This document shows positions 37,800 to 52,300 of a stretch of 64,000 nt of DNA, in pieces. The notes under the pieces were generated by a model, which saw only the letters and a list, made by a program, of their open reading frames with translations, made no database searches and had not been told where the DNA came from. Positions within the stretch are counted from its first letter, which is position 1. Each line of letters opens with the position of its first letter. The position numbers and the translations under genes were made by a program. The stretch is from Sanderia malayensis (Eukaryota > Cnidaria > Scyphozoa > Semaeostomeae > Pelagiidae). The stretch lies in the NCBI GenBank assembly GCA_013076295.1, contig RQOL01000499.1:1-64000 (forward strand). The letters are read 5' to 3'.

Positions 37800-40130
37800 T
37801 TGTGGGTATGAATGTCACTTGTCATTAGTGTAAATTGTGGGAATGAATATTATCTTTTTTATCTGTTTTTACCGTTTTTGCGTGGATTCGTGTGTAAATT
37901 GCGGGAATGAAGGTTATTTTTCATTACTGCAAATTGTGGGAACGAATGTTCTATTATTGATTAGCTTTAGCTGTTCTTACGTTGATTCGTGTGTAAATTG
38001 TGGGTATATATTTTTTTCATTACTGTAATTTATGTGAATGATGGTTACTTTTCATTAGTGTAATTTGTGGGAAAGAATGCTATTTTTTAGCTCTTTTTAC
38101 GTGGAATAATATGTAAATTGTGGGAATCAATGTCAACTTTCATCAGTCTAAATTTTGGGACTGAATGTCACTTGTCATTAGTGTAAATTGTGGGAATGAA
38201 TAATATCTTTTTTATCTGTTTTTACCGTTTTTGCGTGGATTCATGTGTAAATTATGGGGATGAAAGTTATTTTTCATTACTGCAAATTGTGGGAATGAAT
38301 GCTCTATTATTGATTAGATTTAGCTGTTCTTACTTTGATTCGTGTGTAAATTGTGGGAATGAATTTTTTTTCATTTCAATAATTTGTAGGAATCAATATT
38401 ACTTTTCATTAGTAAAAATTGTGTGAAAGAATGCTTTTTTTACTTGTTTTCGCTGTTTTTGCGTGGATTCATGTGTAAATTGTGAGACTGGATGTTATTT
38501 TTCATTACTGTAAATTGTGGGAATGAATGTTATATATTCTATCAGTTTTGCATTTATTTACGTTGATTCATGTGTAAAAGGTGGGAGTGAATGTAAATTT
38601 TCATGAGTCCCAATTGTGGAAGGATTGTTATGTTATTAATTGGCTTTAGCTGTTCTTACATTGATTCGTGTGTAATTTCTGGGAATTAATGTTAATTTTC
38701 AATACTGTAAATTGTGGGAATGGATGTTAATTTTCACCAGTCGAAATTGTGGGAATAATTATACTTTTATTATTGTAAATTGTGCGAATGAAATTCTTTT
38801 CATTACTGTAATTTGTGGGAATCAATGTCACTTTTCATTAGTGTAAATTGTGGGAATGAATATTATCTTTGTTATCTGTTTTTACCGTTTTTGCGTGGAT
38901 TCATGTGTAAATTGTGGGGATGAAGGTTATTTTTCATTACTGCAAATTGTGGGAACGAATGCTCTATTATTGATTAGCTTTAGCTGTTCTTACGTTGATT
39001 CGTGTGTAAATTGTGGGAATATATTTTTTTCATTACTGTAATTTATGTGAATGATGGTTACTTTTCATTAGTGTAATTTGTGGGAAAGAATGCTATTTTT
39101 TTAGCTCTTTTTACGTGGAATAATATGTAAATTGTGGGAATCAATGTCAACTTTCATCAGTCTAAATTTTGGGAATGAATGTCACTTGTCATTAGTGTAA
39201 ATTGTCGGAATGAATATTATCTTTTTTATCTGTTTTTACCGTTTTTGCGTGGATTCATGTGTAAATTGGGGGGATGAAGGTTATTTTTCATTACTGCAAA
39301 TTGTGGGAATGAATGCTCTATTATTGATTAGTTTTAGCTGTTCTTACTTTGATTCGCGTGTAAATTGTGGGAATGAAATTTTTTTCATTTCAATAATTTG
39401 TGGGAATCAATATTACTTTTCATTAGTAAAAATTGTGTGAAAGAATGCTTTTTTTTACTTGTTTTCGCTGTTTTTGCGTGGATTCATGTGTAAATTGTGA
39501 GACTGAATGTTATTTTTCATTACTGTAAATTGTGGGAATGAATGTTATATATTCTATTAGTTTTGCATGTATTTACGTGGATTCATGTGTAAAAGGTGGG
39601 ATTGAATGTAAATTTTCATGTGTCCCAATTGTGGAAGGATTGTTATGTTATTAATCGCTTTAGCTGTTCTTACATTGATTCGTGTGTAATTTCTGGGAAT
39701 TAATGTTAATTTTCAATACTGTAAATTGTGGGAATGGATGTTAATTTTCACCAGTCGAAATTGTGGGATTTATTATACTATAATTATTGTAAATTGTGGC
39801 TATAAAATTCTTTTCATTACTGTAATTTGTGGGAATCAATGTCACTTTTCATTAGTGTAAATTGTGGGAATGAATATTATCTTTTTTATCTGTTTTTACC
39901 GTTTTTGCGTGGATTCGTGTGTAAATTGCGGGGATGAAGGTTATTTTTCATTACTGCAAATTGTGGGAACGAATGCTCTATTATTGATTAGCTTTAGCTG
40001 TTCTTACGTTGATTCGTGTGTAAATTGTGGGAATATATTTTTTTCATTACTGTAATTTATGTGAATGATGGTTACTTTTCATTAGTGTAAATTGTGGGAA
40101 AGAATGCTATATACTTTTTAGCTCTTTTTA
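37800..40130. repeat. ~1,014-bp higher-order tandem repeat in satellite B
   Basis: Near-identical long-monomer segments start at 37837, 38850 and 39864 (spacing 1,013 and 1,014 bp). A second internal copy lies 353-360 bp further on (38190 and 39210), exposing the ~355-360-bp repeat inside the ~1-kb one. Related partial copies recur at 42445 and 42998. Confidence 0.82.
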
Positions 40131-40182
40131 TGTGGAATAATGTGTAAATTGTGGGAACCAATGTCATTTCTCAACAGTCTAA

Positions 40183-41250
40183 ATTGTGAGACTGAATGTT
40201 ATTTTTCATTACGGTAAATAGTGGGAAGGAATGTTATATATTCTATTAGTTTAGCATGTATTTACGTGGATTCATGTGTAGAAGGTGGGAGTGAATGTAA
40301 ATTTGCACGAGTCCCAATTGTGGAAGGAGTGTTATGTTATTAATTAGCTTTAGCTGTTCTTACATTGATTCGTGTGTAATTTCCGGGAATTAATGTTAAT
40401 TTTCAATACTGTAAATTGTGGGAATGGATGTTAATTTTCATCAGTCTAAATTGTGGGTATGAATGTCACTTGTCATTAGTGTAAATTGTGGAAATGAATA
40501 TTATCTTTTTTATCTGTTTTTACCGTTTTTGCGTGGGTTCATGTGTAAATTGTGGGAATGAATGTTTCTTTCCTTTAGTGCAAATTGTTGGAATGAACGT
40601 TAACTTGTTATCTGTTTTTGCCGTTTTTGCGTGGATTCGTGTGTAAATTGTGGGAATGATATTTCTTTCATTTCTATAATTTGTGGGAATCAATATTACT
40701 TTTCATTAGTAAAAATTGCGTGAAAGAATGCTTTTTTTTTACTTGTTTTCGCTGTTTTTGCGTGGATTCATGTGTAAATTGTGAGACTGAATGTTATTTT
40801 TCATTACGGTAAATAGTGGGAAGGAATGTTATATATTCTATTAGTTTTCCATGTATTTACGTGGATTCATGTGTAGAAGGTGGGAGTGAATGTAAATTTT
40901 CACGAGTCCCAATTGTGGAAGGAGTGTTATGTTATTAATTAGCTTTAGCTGTTCTTACATTGATTCGTGTGTAATTTCCGGGAATTAATGTTAATTTTCA
41001 ATACTGTAAATTGTGGAAATGGATGTTAATTTTCATCAGTCTAAATTGTGGGTATGAATGTCACTTGTCATTAGTGTAAATTGTGGAAATGAATATTATC
41101 TTTTTTATCTGTTTTTACCGTTTTTGCGTGGGTTCATGTGTAAATTGTGGGAATGAATGTTTCTTTCCTTTAGTGCAAATTGTTGGAATGAACGTTAACT
41201 TGTTATCTGTTTTTGCCGTTTTTGCGTGGATTCGTGTGTAAATTGGGGAA
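40183..41250. repeat. ~595-bp direct repeat in satellite B
   Basis: ATTGTGAGACTGAATG followed by the unusual TACGGTAAATAGTGGG occurs at 40183 and 40778, offset 595. The sequence downstream of each stays closely matched through GAACGTTAACTTGTTATCTG. Confidence 0.75.
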
Positions 41251-42380
41251 TGAATTTTTTTTCATTACTGTAATGTGTGGGAATCAATGTTACTTTGCAT
41301 TAATGTAAATGTGGGAAAGAATTCTATATTTTTTTTAGCTCTTTTTACGTGGAATAATGTGTAAATTTTGGGAATCATTGTCAACTTTTATCAGTCTAAA
41401 TTGTGGGAATGAATGTCACCTTTCATTAGTGTAAATTGTGGGAATTAATATTTTCCTTTTTATCTGTTTTTACCGTTTTTGCGTGGATTCATGTGTCAAT
41501 TGTTTTTTAATGGATGATAACTTTCATCAGCCGAAATTGTGGGAATGAATGTCATTTTTCATTACTGTAAATTGTGGGAGTGAATCTTAATTCTCATTAG
41601 TGTAATTTCTCGGAATACATGTTATTTCTCGTAAACTGTAATTTGTGCGAATCAATGTCAACTTTCATCAGTCTAAATTGTGGGAATGAATGTCACTTAT
41701 CATTAGTTTAAATTGTGGGAATGAATATTATCTTTTTTATCTCTTTTTACCGTATTTGGGTGGATTGATGTGTAAATTGTGGGGATGAACGTTATTTTTC
41801 ATTTATGCAAATTTTGGGAATGAAATTTTTTTCATTACTGAAATTTATGGGAATCAATGTCACTTTTCATTAGTGTAAATTGTGGGAATGAATGCTCTAT
41901 TATTGATTAGTTTTAGCTGTTCTTTCTTTGATTCGTGTGTAAATTGTGGGAATGAAATTTCTTTCATTTCTATAATTTGTGGGAATCAATATTACTTTTC
42001 ATTAGTAAAAATTGTGTGAAAGAATGCTTTTTTTTTACTTGTTTTCGCTGTTTTTGCGTGGATTCATGTGTAAATTGTGAGACTGAATGTTATTTTTCAT
42101 TACGGTAAATTGTGGGAATGAATGTTATATATTCTATTAGTTTTGCATGTATTTACGTGGATTCATGTGTAGAAGGTGGGAGTGAATGTAAATTTTCACA
42201 AGTCCCAATTGTGGAAGGATTGTTATGTTATTAATTAGCTTTAGCTGTTCTTACATTGATTCTTGTGTCATTTCTGGGAATTAATGTTAATTTTCAATAC
42301 TGTAAATTGTGGGAATGGATGTTAATTTTCACCAGTCGAAATTGTGGGATTAATTATACTTTTATTATTGTAAATTGTGC
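40675..42380. repeat. 2,940-bp-offset duplication, copy 1
   Basis: About 1.7 kb matches 43615-45320 almost base for base. Shared points include AATTGGGGAATG in the 41221 and 44161 lines and TGTTTTTTAATGGATGATAA in the 41461 and 44401 lines, both exactly 2,940 bp apart. Confidence 0.85.
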
Positions 42381-43614
42381 GAATGAAATTCTTTTCATTA
42401 CTGTAATTTGTGGGAATCAATGTCACTTTTCATTAGTGTAAATTGTGGGAATGAATATTATCTTTTTTATCTGTTTTTACCGTTTTTGCGTGGATTCATG
42501 TGTAAATTGTTGGGATGAAGGTTATTTTTCATTACTGCAAATTGTGGGAACGAATGCTCTATTATTGATTAGCTTTACCTGTTCTTACGTTGATTCGTGT
42601 GTAAATTGTGGGAATATATTTTTTTCATTACTGTAATTTATGTGAATGATGGTTACTTTTCATTAGTGTAATTTGTGGGAAAGAATGCTATTTTTTTTTA
42701 GCTCTTTTTACGTGGAATAATATGTAAATTGTGGGAATCAATGTCAACTTTGATCAGTCTAAATTTTGGGAATGAATGTCACTTGTCATTAGTGTAAATT
42801 GTGGGAATGAATGTTATATATTCTATTAGTTTTGCATGTATTTACGTGGATTCATGTGTAGAAGGTGGGAGTGAATGTAAATTTTCACAAGTCCCAATTG
42901 TGGAAGGATTGTTATGTTATTAATTAGCTTTAGCTGTTCTTACATTGATTCTTGTGTCATTTCTGGGAATTAATGTTAATTTTCAATACTGTAAATTGTG
43001 GGAATGGATGTTATCTTTTTTATCTGTTTTTACCGTTTTTGCGTGGATTCATGTGTAAATTGGGGGGATGAAGGTTATTTTTCATTACTGCAAATTGTGG
43101 GAATGAATGCTCTATTATTGATTAGTTTTAGCTGTTCTTACTTTGATTCGTGTGTAAATTGTGGGAATGAAATTTTTTTCATTGCAATAATTTGTGGGAA
43201 TCAATATTACTTTTCATTAGTAAAAATTGTGTGAAAGAATGCTTTTTTTTACTTGTTTTCGCTGTTTTTGCGTGGATTCATGTGTAAATTGTGAGACTGA
43301 ATGTTATTTTTCATTACTGTAAATTGTGGGAATGAATGTTATATATTCTATTAGTTTTGCATGTATTTACGTGGGTTCATGTGTAAAAGGTGGGAGTGAA
43401 TGTAAATTTTCATGTGCCCCAATTGTGGAAGGATTGTTATGTTATTAATTGGCTTTAGCTGTTTTTACATTGATTCGTGTGTAATTTCTGGGAATTAATG
43501 TTAATTTTCAATACTGTTAATTGTGGGAATGGATGTTAATTTTCACCGGTCGAAATTCTGGGATTAATTATACTATAATTATTGTAAATTGTGGCAATGA
43601 AATTCTTTTCATTA

Positions 43615-45320
43615 CTGTAATTTGTGGGAATCAATATTACTTTTCATTAGTAAAAATTGTGTGAAAGAATGCTTTTTTTTACTTGTTTTCGCTGTTTTTG
43701 CGTGGATTCATGTGTGAATTGTGAGACTGAATGTTATTTTTCATTACTGTAAATTGTGGGAATGAATGTTATATATTCTATTAGTTTTGCATGTATTTAC
43801 GTGGATTCATGTGTAGAAGGTGGGAGTGAATGTAAATTTTCACGAGTCCCAATTGTGGAAGGAGTGTTATGTTATTAATTAGCTTTAGCTGTTCTTACAT
43901 TGATTCGTGTGTAATTTCTGGGAATTAATGTTAATTTTCAATACTGTAAATTGTGGGAATGGATGTTAATTTTCATCAGTCTAAATTGTGGGTATGAATG
44001 TCACTTGTCATTAGCGTAAATTGTGGAAATGAATATTATCTTTTTTATCTGTTTTTACCGTTTTTGCGTGGATTCATGTGTAAATTGTGGGAATGAATGT
44101 TTCTTTCCTTTAGTGCAAATTGTGGGGATGAACGTTAACTTGTTATCTGTTTTTGCCGTTTTTGCGTGGATTCGTGTGTAAATTGGGGAATGAATTTTTT
44201 TTCATTACTGTAATGTGTGGGAATCAATGTTACTTTGCATTAATGTAAATGTGGGAAAGAATGCTATATTTTTTTTAGCTCTTTTTACGTGGAATAATGT
44301 GTAAATTGTGGGAATCATTGTCAACTTTCATCAGTCTAAATTGTGGGAATGAATGTCACCTTTCATTAGTGTAAATTGTGGGAATGAATATTTTCCTTTT
44401 TATCTGTTTTTACCGTTTTTGCGTGGATTCATGTGTCAATTGTTTTTTAATGGATGATAACTTTCATCAGCCGAAATTGTGGGAATGAATGTCATTTTTC
44501 ATTACTGTAAATTGTGGGAGTGAATCTTAATTCTCATTAGTGTAATTTCTTGGAATACATGTTATTTCTCGTAAACTGTAATTTGTGCGAATCAATGTCA
44601 ACTTTCATCAGTCTAAATTGTGGGAATGAATGTCACTTGTCATTAGTTTAAATTGTGGGAATGAATATTATCTTTTTTATCTCTTTTTACCGTATTTGGG
44701 TGGATTGATGTGTAAATTGTGGGGATGAACGTTATTTTTCATTTATGCAAATTTTGGGAATGAAATTTTTTTCATTACTGAAATTTATGGGAATCAATGT
44801 CACTTTTCATTAGTGTAAATTGTGGGAATGAATGCTCTATTATTGATTAGTTTTAGCTGTTCTTTCTTTGATTCGTGTGTAAATTGTGGGAATGAAATTT
44901 CTTTCATTTCTATAATTTGTGGGAATCAATATTACTTTTCATTAGTAAAAATTGTGTGAAAGAATGCTTTTTTTTTTACTTGTTTTCGCTGTTTTTGCGT
45001 GGATTCATGTGTAAATTGTGAGACTGAATGTTATTTTTCATTACGGTAAATTGTGGGAATGAATGTTATATATTCTATTAGTTTTGCATGTATTTACGTG
45101 GATTCATGTATAGAAGGTGGGAGTTAATGTAAATTTTCACGAGTCCCAATTGTGGAAGGATTGTTATGTTATTAATTAGCTTTAGCTGTTCTTACATTGA
45201 TTCGTGTGTAATTTCTGGGAATTAATGTTAATTTTCAAACTGTAAATTGTGGGAATGGATGTTCATTTTCACCAGTCGAAATGGTGGGATTAATTATACT
45301 TTTATTATTGTAAATTGTGG
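43615..45320. repeat. 2,940-bp-offset duplication, copy 2
   Basis: Partner of 40675-42380. Register slips by one base at a T-run near 44.97 kb (one extra T) and similarity weakens past 45.3 kb. Confidence 0.85.
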
Positions 45321-45577
45321 GAATGATTCTTATAATTTTTATTTGTTTTTGCCGTTTTTGCATGGATTCGTGTGTAAATTGCGGGGAGGGTTATTTTTCA
45401 TTACTGCAAATTGTGGGAATGGATGTTAAGTTTCAGCAGTCGAAATTGTGGGATTAATCTTATTTTTATTACTGTAAATTGTGGGAATGAATGTCACTTT
45501 TCATTAGAGTAAATTGTGGGGATGAATGTCATAATTTTATCTGTTTTTGCCGTTTTTGCGTGGATTCGTGTGTAAAT

Positions 45578-45659
45578 TGGGGGAATGAATGACTGAAAAA
45601 AGTAACTAAAAGTGTTTTCACTATTTTTCAGATGGATTAACGTAGATTCACGTGTGAAA
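45578..45659. repeat. A-like unit within satellite B (6), with ~8-bp deletion
   Basis: GGGAATGAAT runs straight into GACTGAAAAAAGTAACT, lacking the GTTAATAT of the other copies. The rest, including TTTTTCAGATGGATTAACG, is intact. Confidence 0.78.
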
Positions 45660-48600
45660 TGTAGGAATGGGTGTAAATCTTGATCTGGTTAAATTGTGGG
45701 AATGAATGTTACTTTTCATTAGTGTAAATTGTGGGAAAGAATGTTATATTTTTTATTTCTTTTAGCTGTTCTTGCGTGCATTCATGTGTCAATTGTGGGA
45801 ATGGATGATAATTTTCATCGGCCGAAAGTGTGGGAATGAATGTTATTTTTCATTGCTGTAAATTGTGGGAGTGAATCTTAATTCTCATTAGTGTGAATTC
45901 TCGGAATGCATGTTATTTCTCATCAATTGTAAGTTTTGGGATTCAATGTCAACTTTCATCAGTCTAAATTCTGGGAATGAATGTCACTTTTCATTAGTGT
46001 AAAATGTGGGAAGTAATATTATCTTTTTTATTTGTATTTACCGTTTTTGCATGGATTCATGTGTAAATTGTGGGGATGAATGTTATTTTTCATCACTGCA
46101 AATTGTGGGAAAGAATGCTCTATTATTGTTTAGTTTTAGCTGTTTTTGAATCAATGTCAACTTTCATCAGTCTAAATTGTGGGAATGAATGTCACTTGTC
46201 ATTAGTGTAAATGGCTGGAATGAATATTATCTTTTTTATCTGTTTTTGCCGTTTTCGCGTGGATTCGTGTGTAAATTGTCCGAATGAATTTTTTTTCATT
46301 ACTGTAATGTGTGGAAATCAATGTCAATTTTCATCAGTCTAAATTCTGGGAATGAATGTCACTTTTCATTAGTGTAAATTGTGGGAATGAATGCTCTATT
46401 ATTGATTAGCTTTAGCTGTTTTTAACGTTGATTCGTGTGGAAATTGCGGCAATGAATTTTTTTTCATTACTGTAATTTGTGGGAATGAATGTTTCTTTTC
46501 ATTAGTGCAAATTGTGGGAATAAATGTCATATTTTTATTACTTTTAGGTGTATTTATGTTGATTCATGTGTAAGTTGTGGGAATCAATGTCAAATTTCGT
46601 CAGTCTAAGTTGTGGGAATGAATGTCACTTTTCATTAGTGTAAATTGTGGGAATGAATATTTTCTTTTTTATCTGTTTTTACCGTTTTTGCGTTGATTCA
46701 TGTGTAAATTGTGGGGATGAAGGTTATTTTTCATTACTGCAAATTGTGGGAATGAAAGTCATATTTTTATTTGTTTTTGCCGTTTTTGCGTGGATTCGTG
46801 TGTAAATTGTGGGAATGAATTTTTTTTCATTACTGTAATTTGTGGGAATGAATGTTTCTTTTCATCAGTGCAAATTGTGGGAATAAATGTCATATTTTTA
46901 TTAGTTTTAGGTGTATTTATGTTGATTCGTATGTAAGTTGTGGGAATGAATGTTAACTTTCATCAGTCTAAATTGTGGGAATGAATCTCACTTTTCATTA
47001 GTGTAAATTGTGGGAATGAATGTCATATTTTTATCTGTTTTTGCCGTTTTTGCGTGGATTTGTGTGTAAATTGTGGGAATTGATGTTTTTTCATTACTGT
47101 AATGTGTGGGAATCAATGTCAACTTTCATCAGTCTAAATTGTGGGAATGAATGTCACTTTTCATTAGTGTAAATTGTGGGAGAGAATGTTATATACTTTT
47201 TAGCACTTTTTACGTGGAATATTGTGTAAATTGTGGGAATCAATGTCATTTCTCAACAATCTAACTTGTGGGAATGAATGTTTCTTTTCATTAGTGCAAA
47301 TTGTGGGAAGGAACTTTAAGTTTTTATTAGTTTTAGGTGTTTTTATGTTGATTCGTGTGTAAGTTGTGGGAATGAATTTTTTTTCATTACTGTAATGTGT
47401 GGAAATCAATGTTACTGTTCATTAGTGTAATTTGTGGGAAAGAATGCTTTATTTTTTTTTAGCTCTTTTTACGTGGAACAATGTGTAAATTGTGGGAATC
47501 AATGTCAACTTTCATCAGTCTAAATTGTGGGAATAAATGTCACTTTTCATTAGTGTAAATTGTGGGAATGAATATTATCTTCTTTATCTGTTTTTATCGT
47601 TTTTGCGTGGATTCATGTGTAAATTGTGGGATTAATCTTATTTTTATTACTGTAAATTGTGGGAATGAAGTTTTTTTCATTACTGTAATTTGTGGGAATT
47701 AATGCTTCTTTTCATTAGTGCACATTGTGGGAATAAATGTCATTTTTTTATTAGTTTTAGCTGCTCTTACGTTGATTCGTGTGTAAATTGCGGGAAGGAA
47801 TTTTTTTTCATTACTGTAATTTATGTGAATCATGGTTACTTTTCATTAGTGTAAATTGTGCGAATGAACTTTAAATTTTTATTAGTTTTAGGTGTAGTTA
47901 TGTTGATTCGTGTGTAAGTTGTGGCAATCAATGTCAACTTTAATTAGCCTAAATTGTGGGAATGAATGTCACTTTTCATTAGTGTAAATTGTGGGAATGA
48001 ATATTATCTTCTTTGTCTGTATTTACCGTTTTTGCGTGGATTCATGTGTAAATTGTGGGGATGAACGTTAATTTTCATTACTGCAAATTGTGGGAATGAA
48101 AGTCATATATTTATCTGTTTTTGCCGTTTTTGCGTGGATTCGTGTGTAAATTGTGGGAATGAATTTTTTTTCATTACTGTAATTTGTGGGAATGAATGTT
48201 TCTTTTCATTAGTGCAAATTGTGGGAATAAATGTCATATTTTTTATCTCTTTTTACGGTTTTTGCGTGGATTCATGTGCAAATTGTGGGGATGAACGTTA
48301 TTTTTCATTACTGCAAATTGTGGGAATGAATGCTCTATTTTGGATTAGCTTTAGCTGTTTTTAGCGTTGATTCGTGTGGAAATTGTGGGAATCAATGTAA
48401 TTTCTCAACAGTTTAAATTGTGGGAATCAATGTCACTTTTCATTAGTGTAAATTGTGGGAATGAATGTCACTTTTCATCAGTGTAAATTGTGGGAATGAA
48501 TATTATCTTCTTTGTCTGTTTTTACCGTTTTTGAGTGGATTCATGTGTAAATTGTGGGGATGAAGGTTATTTTTCATAACTGCAAATTGTGGGAATGAAT

Positions 48601-49214
48601 CCTCTATTATTGTTTAGTTTTAACTGTTCTTACGTTGATTCGTGTGTAAATTGTGGGAAGGGATTTTTTTTCATTACTGTAATTTGTGGGAATGAATGTT
48701 TCTTTTCATTAGTGCAAATTGTGGGAATAAATGTCATATTTTTATTAGTTTTAGGTGTATTTATGTTGATTCGTGTGTAAGTTGTGGGCATCAATGTCAA
48801 CTTTCATCAGTCTAAATTGTGGGAATGAATGTCACTTTTCATTAGTGTAAATTGTGGGAATGAATGTCATATTTTTATCTGTTTTTGCCGTTCTTGCGTG
48901 GATTCGTGTGTAAATTGTGGGAATTAATGTTTTTTCATTACTGTAATGTGTGGGAATCAATGTCAACTTTCATCAGTCTAAATTGTGGGAATGAATGTCA
49001 CTTTTCATTAGTGTAAATTGTGGGAATGAATGCTCTATTATTGATTAGCTTTAGCTGTTTTTAACGTTGATTCGTGTGGAAATTGTGGGAATGAATTTTT
49101 TTTCATTACTGTAATTTGTGGGAATGAATGTTTCTTTTCATTAGTGCAAATTGTGGGAATAAATGTCATATTTTTAATAGTTTTGGGCTTATTTATGTTG
49201 ATTCGTGTGTACGT

Positions 49215-49304
49215 TGTGGGAATGAATGTTAATATGAATGAAAAAAGTAACTAAAAGTGTTTTCACTATTTTTCAGATGGATTAACGTAGAATCACGTGT
49301 GAAA
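49215..49304. repeat. A-like 90-bp unit within satellite B (7)
   Basis: Contains GTTAATATGAATGAAAAAAG, TAACTAAAAGTGTTTTCACT and TTTTTCAGATGGATTAACG. Exact-spacing copies follow at +4,201 and +10,241 bp. Confidence 0.8.
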
Positions 49305-52300
49305 TGTGGGAATGGGTGTAAATCTTGATCTGAATAAATTGTGGGAATTAATGTTACTTTTCATTAGTGTAAATTGTGGGAGAGAATGTTATATACTTTT
49401 TAGCACTTTTTACGTGGAATAATGTGTAAATTGTGGGAATCAATGTCATTTCTCAACAGTCTAACTTGTGGGAATGAATATTTCTTTTCATTAGTGCAAA
49501 TTGTGGGAATGAACTTTAAGTTTTTATTAGTTTTAGGTGTTTTTATGTTGATTCGTGTGTAAGTTGTGTGAACGAAGGTTCTTTTTCATTAGTGTCAATT
49601 GTTTGAATGAATATTATCTTTTTTATCTGTTTTTACCGTTTTTGCCTGGATTCATGTGTAAATTGTGGGGATGAAGGTTATTTTTCATTACTGCAAATTG
49701 CTGGAATGAATCCACTATTATTGTTTAGTTTTAGCTGTTCTTACGTTGATTCGTGTGTAAATTGTGGGAAGGATTTTTTTTTCATTACTGTAATTTATGT
49801 GAATCATGGTTACTTTTCATAAGTGCAAATTGTGGGAATGAACTTTAAGTTTTTATTAGTTTTAGGTGTATTTATGTTGATTCGTGTGTAAGTTGTGGCA
49901 ATCAATGTCAACTTTCATCAGTCTAAATTGTGGGAATGAATGTCACTTTTCATTAGTGTAAATTGTGGGAATGAATGCTCTATTATTGATTAGCTTTAGC
50001 TGTTTTTAACGTTGATTCGTGTGGAAATTGCGGCAATGAATTTTTTTTCATTACTGTAATTTGTGGGAATGAATGTTTCTTTTCATTAGTGCAAATTGTG
50101 GGAATAAATGTCATATTTTTATTACTTTTAGGTGTATTTATGTTGATTCATGTGTAAGTTGTGGGAATCAATGTCAAATTTCGTCAGTCTAAGTTGTGGG
50201 AATGAATGTCACTTTACATTAGTGTAAATTGTGGGAATGAATATTTTCTTTTTTATCTGTTTTTACCGTTTTTGCGTTGATTCATGTGTAAATTGTGGGG
50301 ATGAAGGTTATTTTTCATTACTGCAAATTGTGGGAATGAAAGTCATATTTTTATTTGTTTTTGCCGTTTTTGCGTGGATTCGTGTGTAAATTGTGGGAAA
50401 TGAATTTTTTTTTCATTACTGTAATTTGTGGGAATGAATGTTTCTTTTCACTAGTGCAAATTGTGGGAATAAATGTCAAATTTTTTTTAGTTTTAGGTGT
50501 ATTTATGTTGATTCGTATGTAAGTTGTGGGAATGAATGTTAACTTTCATCAGTCTAAATTGTGGGAATGAATCTCACTTTTCATTAGTGTAAATTGTGGG
50601 AATGAATGTCATATTTTTATCTGTTTTTGCCGTTTTTGCATGGATTTGTGTGTAAATTGTGGGAATTGATGTTTTTTCATTACTGTAATGTGTGGGAATC
50701 AATGTCAACTTTCATCAGTCTAAATTGTGGGAATGAATGTCACTTTTCATTAGTGTAAATTGTGGGAGAGAATGTTATATACTTTTTAGCACTTTTTACG
50801 TGGAATATTGTGTAAATTGTGGGAATCAATGTCATTTCTCAACAATCTAACTTGTGGGAATGAATGTTTCTTTTCATTAGTGCAAATTGTGGGAAGGAAC
50901 TTTAAGTTTTTATTAGTTTTAGGTGTATTTATGTTGATTCGTATCTAAGTTGTGGGAATCAATGTCAACTTTCATCAGTCTAAATTGTGGGAATGAATCT
51001 CACTTTTCATTAGTGTAAATTGTGGGAATGAATGTCATATTTTTATCTCTTTTTGCCGTTTTTGCGTGGATTTGTGTGTAAATTGTGGGAATTAATGTTT
51101 TTTCATTACTGTAATGTGTGGGAATCAATGTCAACTTTCATCAGTCTAAATTGTGGGAATGAATGTCACTTTTCATTAGTGTAAATTGTGGGAGAGAATG
51201 TTATTTACTTTTTAGCACTTTTTACGTGGAATATTGTGTAAATTGTGGGAATCAATGTCATTTCTCAACAATCTAACTTGTGGGAATGAATGTTTCTTTT
51301 CATTAGTGCAAATTGTGGGAAGGAACTTTAAGTTTTTATTAGTTTTAGGTGTTTTTATGTTGATTCGTGTGTAAGTTGTGGGAATGAATTTTTTTTCATT
51401 ACTGTAATGTGTGGAAATCAATGTTACTGTTCATTAGTGTAATTTGTGGGAAAGAATGCTTTATTTTTTTTTAGCTCTTTTTACGTGGAACAATGTGTAA
51501 ATTGTGGGAATCAATGTCAACTTTCATCAGTCTAAATTGTGGGAATAAATGTCACTTTTCATTAGTGTAAATTGTGGGAATGAATATTATCTTCTTTATC
51601 TGTTTTTATCGTTTTTGCGTGGATTCATGTGTAAATTGTGGGATTAATCTTATTTTTATTACTGTAAATTGTGGGAATGAAGTTTTTTTCATTACTGTAA
51701 TTTGTGGGAATTAATGCTTCTTTTCATTAGTGCACATTGTGGGAATAAATGTCATTTTTTTATTAGTTTTAGCTGCTCTTACGTTGATTCGTGTGTAAAT
51801 TGCGGGAAGGAATTTTTTTTCATTACTGTAATTTATGTGAATCATGGTTACTTTTCATTAGTGTAAATTGTGGGAATGAACTTTAAATTTTTATTAGTTT
51901 TAGGTGTAATGTTGATTCGTGTGTAAGTTGTGGCAATCAATGTCAACTTTAATTAGTCTACATTGTGGGAATGAATGTCACTTTTCATTAGTGTAAATTG
52001 TGGGAATGAATATTATCTTCTTTGTCTGTTTTTACCGTTTTTGCGTGGATTCATGTGTAAATTGTGGGGATGAACGTTAATTTTCATTACTGCAAATTGT
52101 GGGAATGAAAGTCATATATTTATCTGTTTTTGCCGTTTTTGCGTGGATTCGTGTGTAAATTGTGGGAATGAATTTTTTTTCATTACTGTAATTTGTGGGA
52201 ATGAATGTCAACTTTCATCAGTCTAAATTGTGGGAATGAATGTCACTTTTCATTAGTGTAAATTGTGGGAGAGAATGTTATATACTTTTTAGCACTTTTT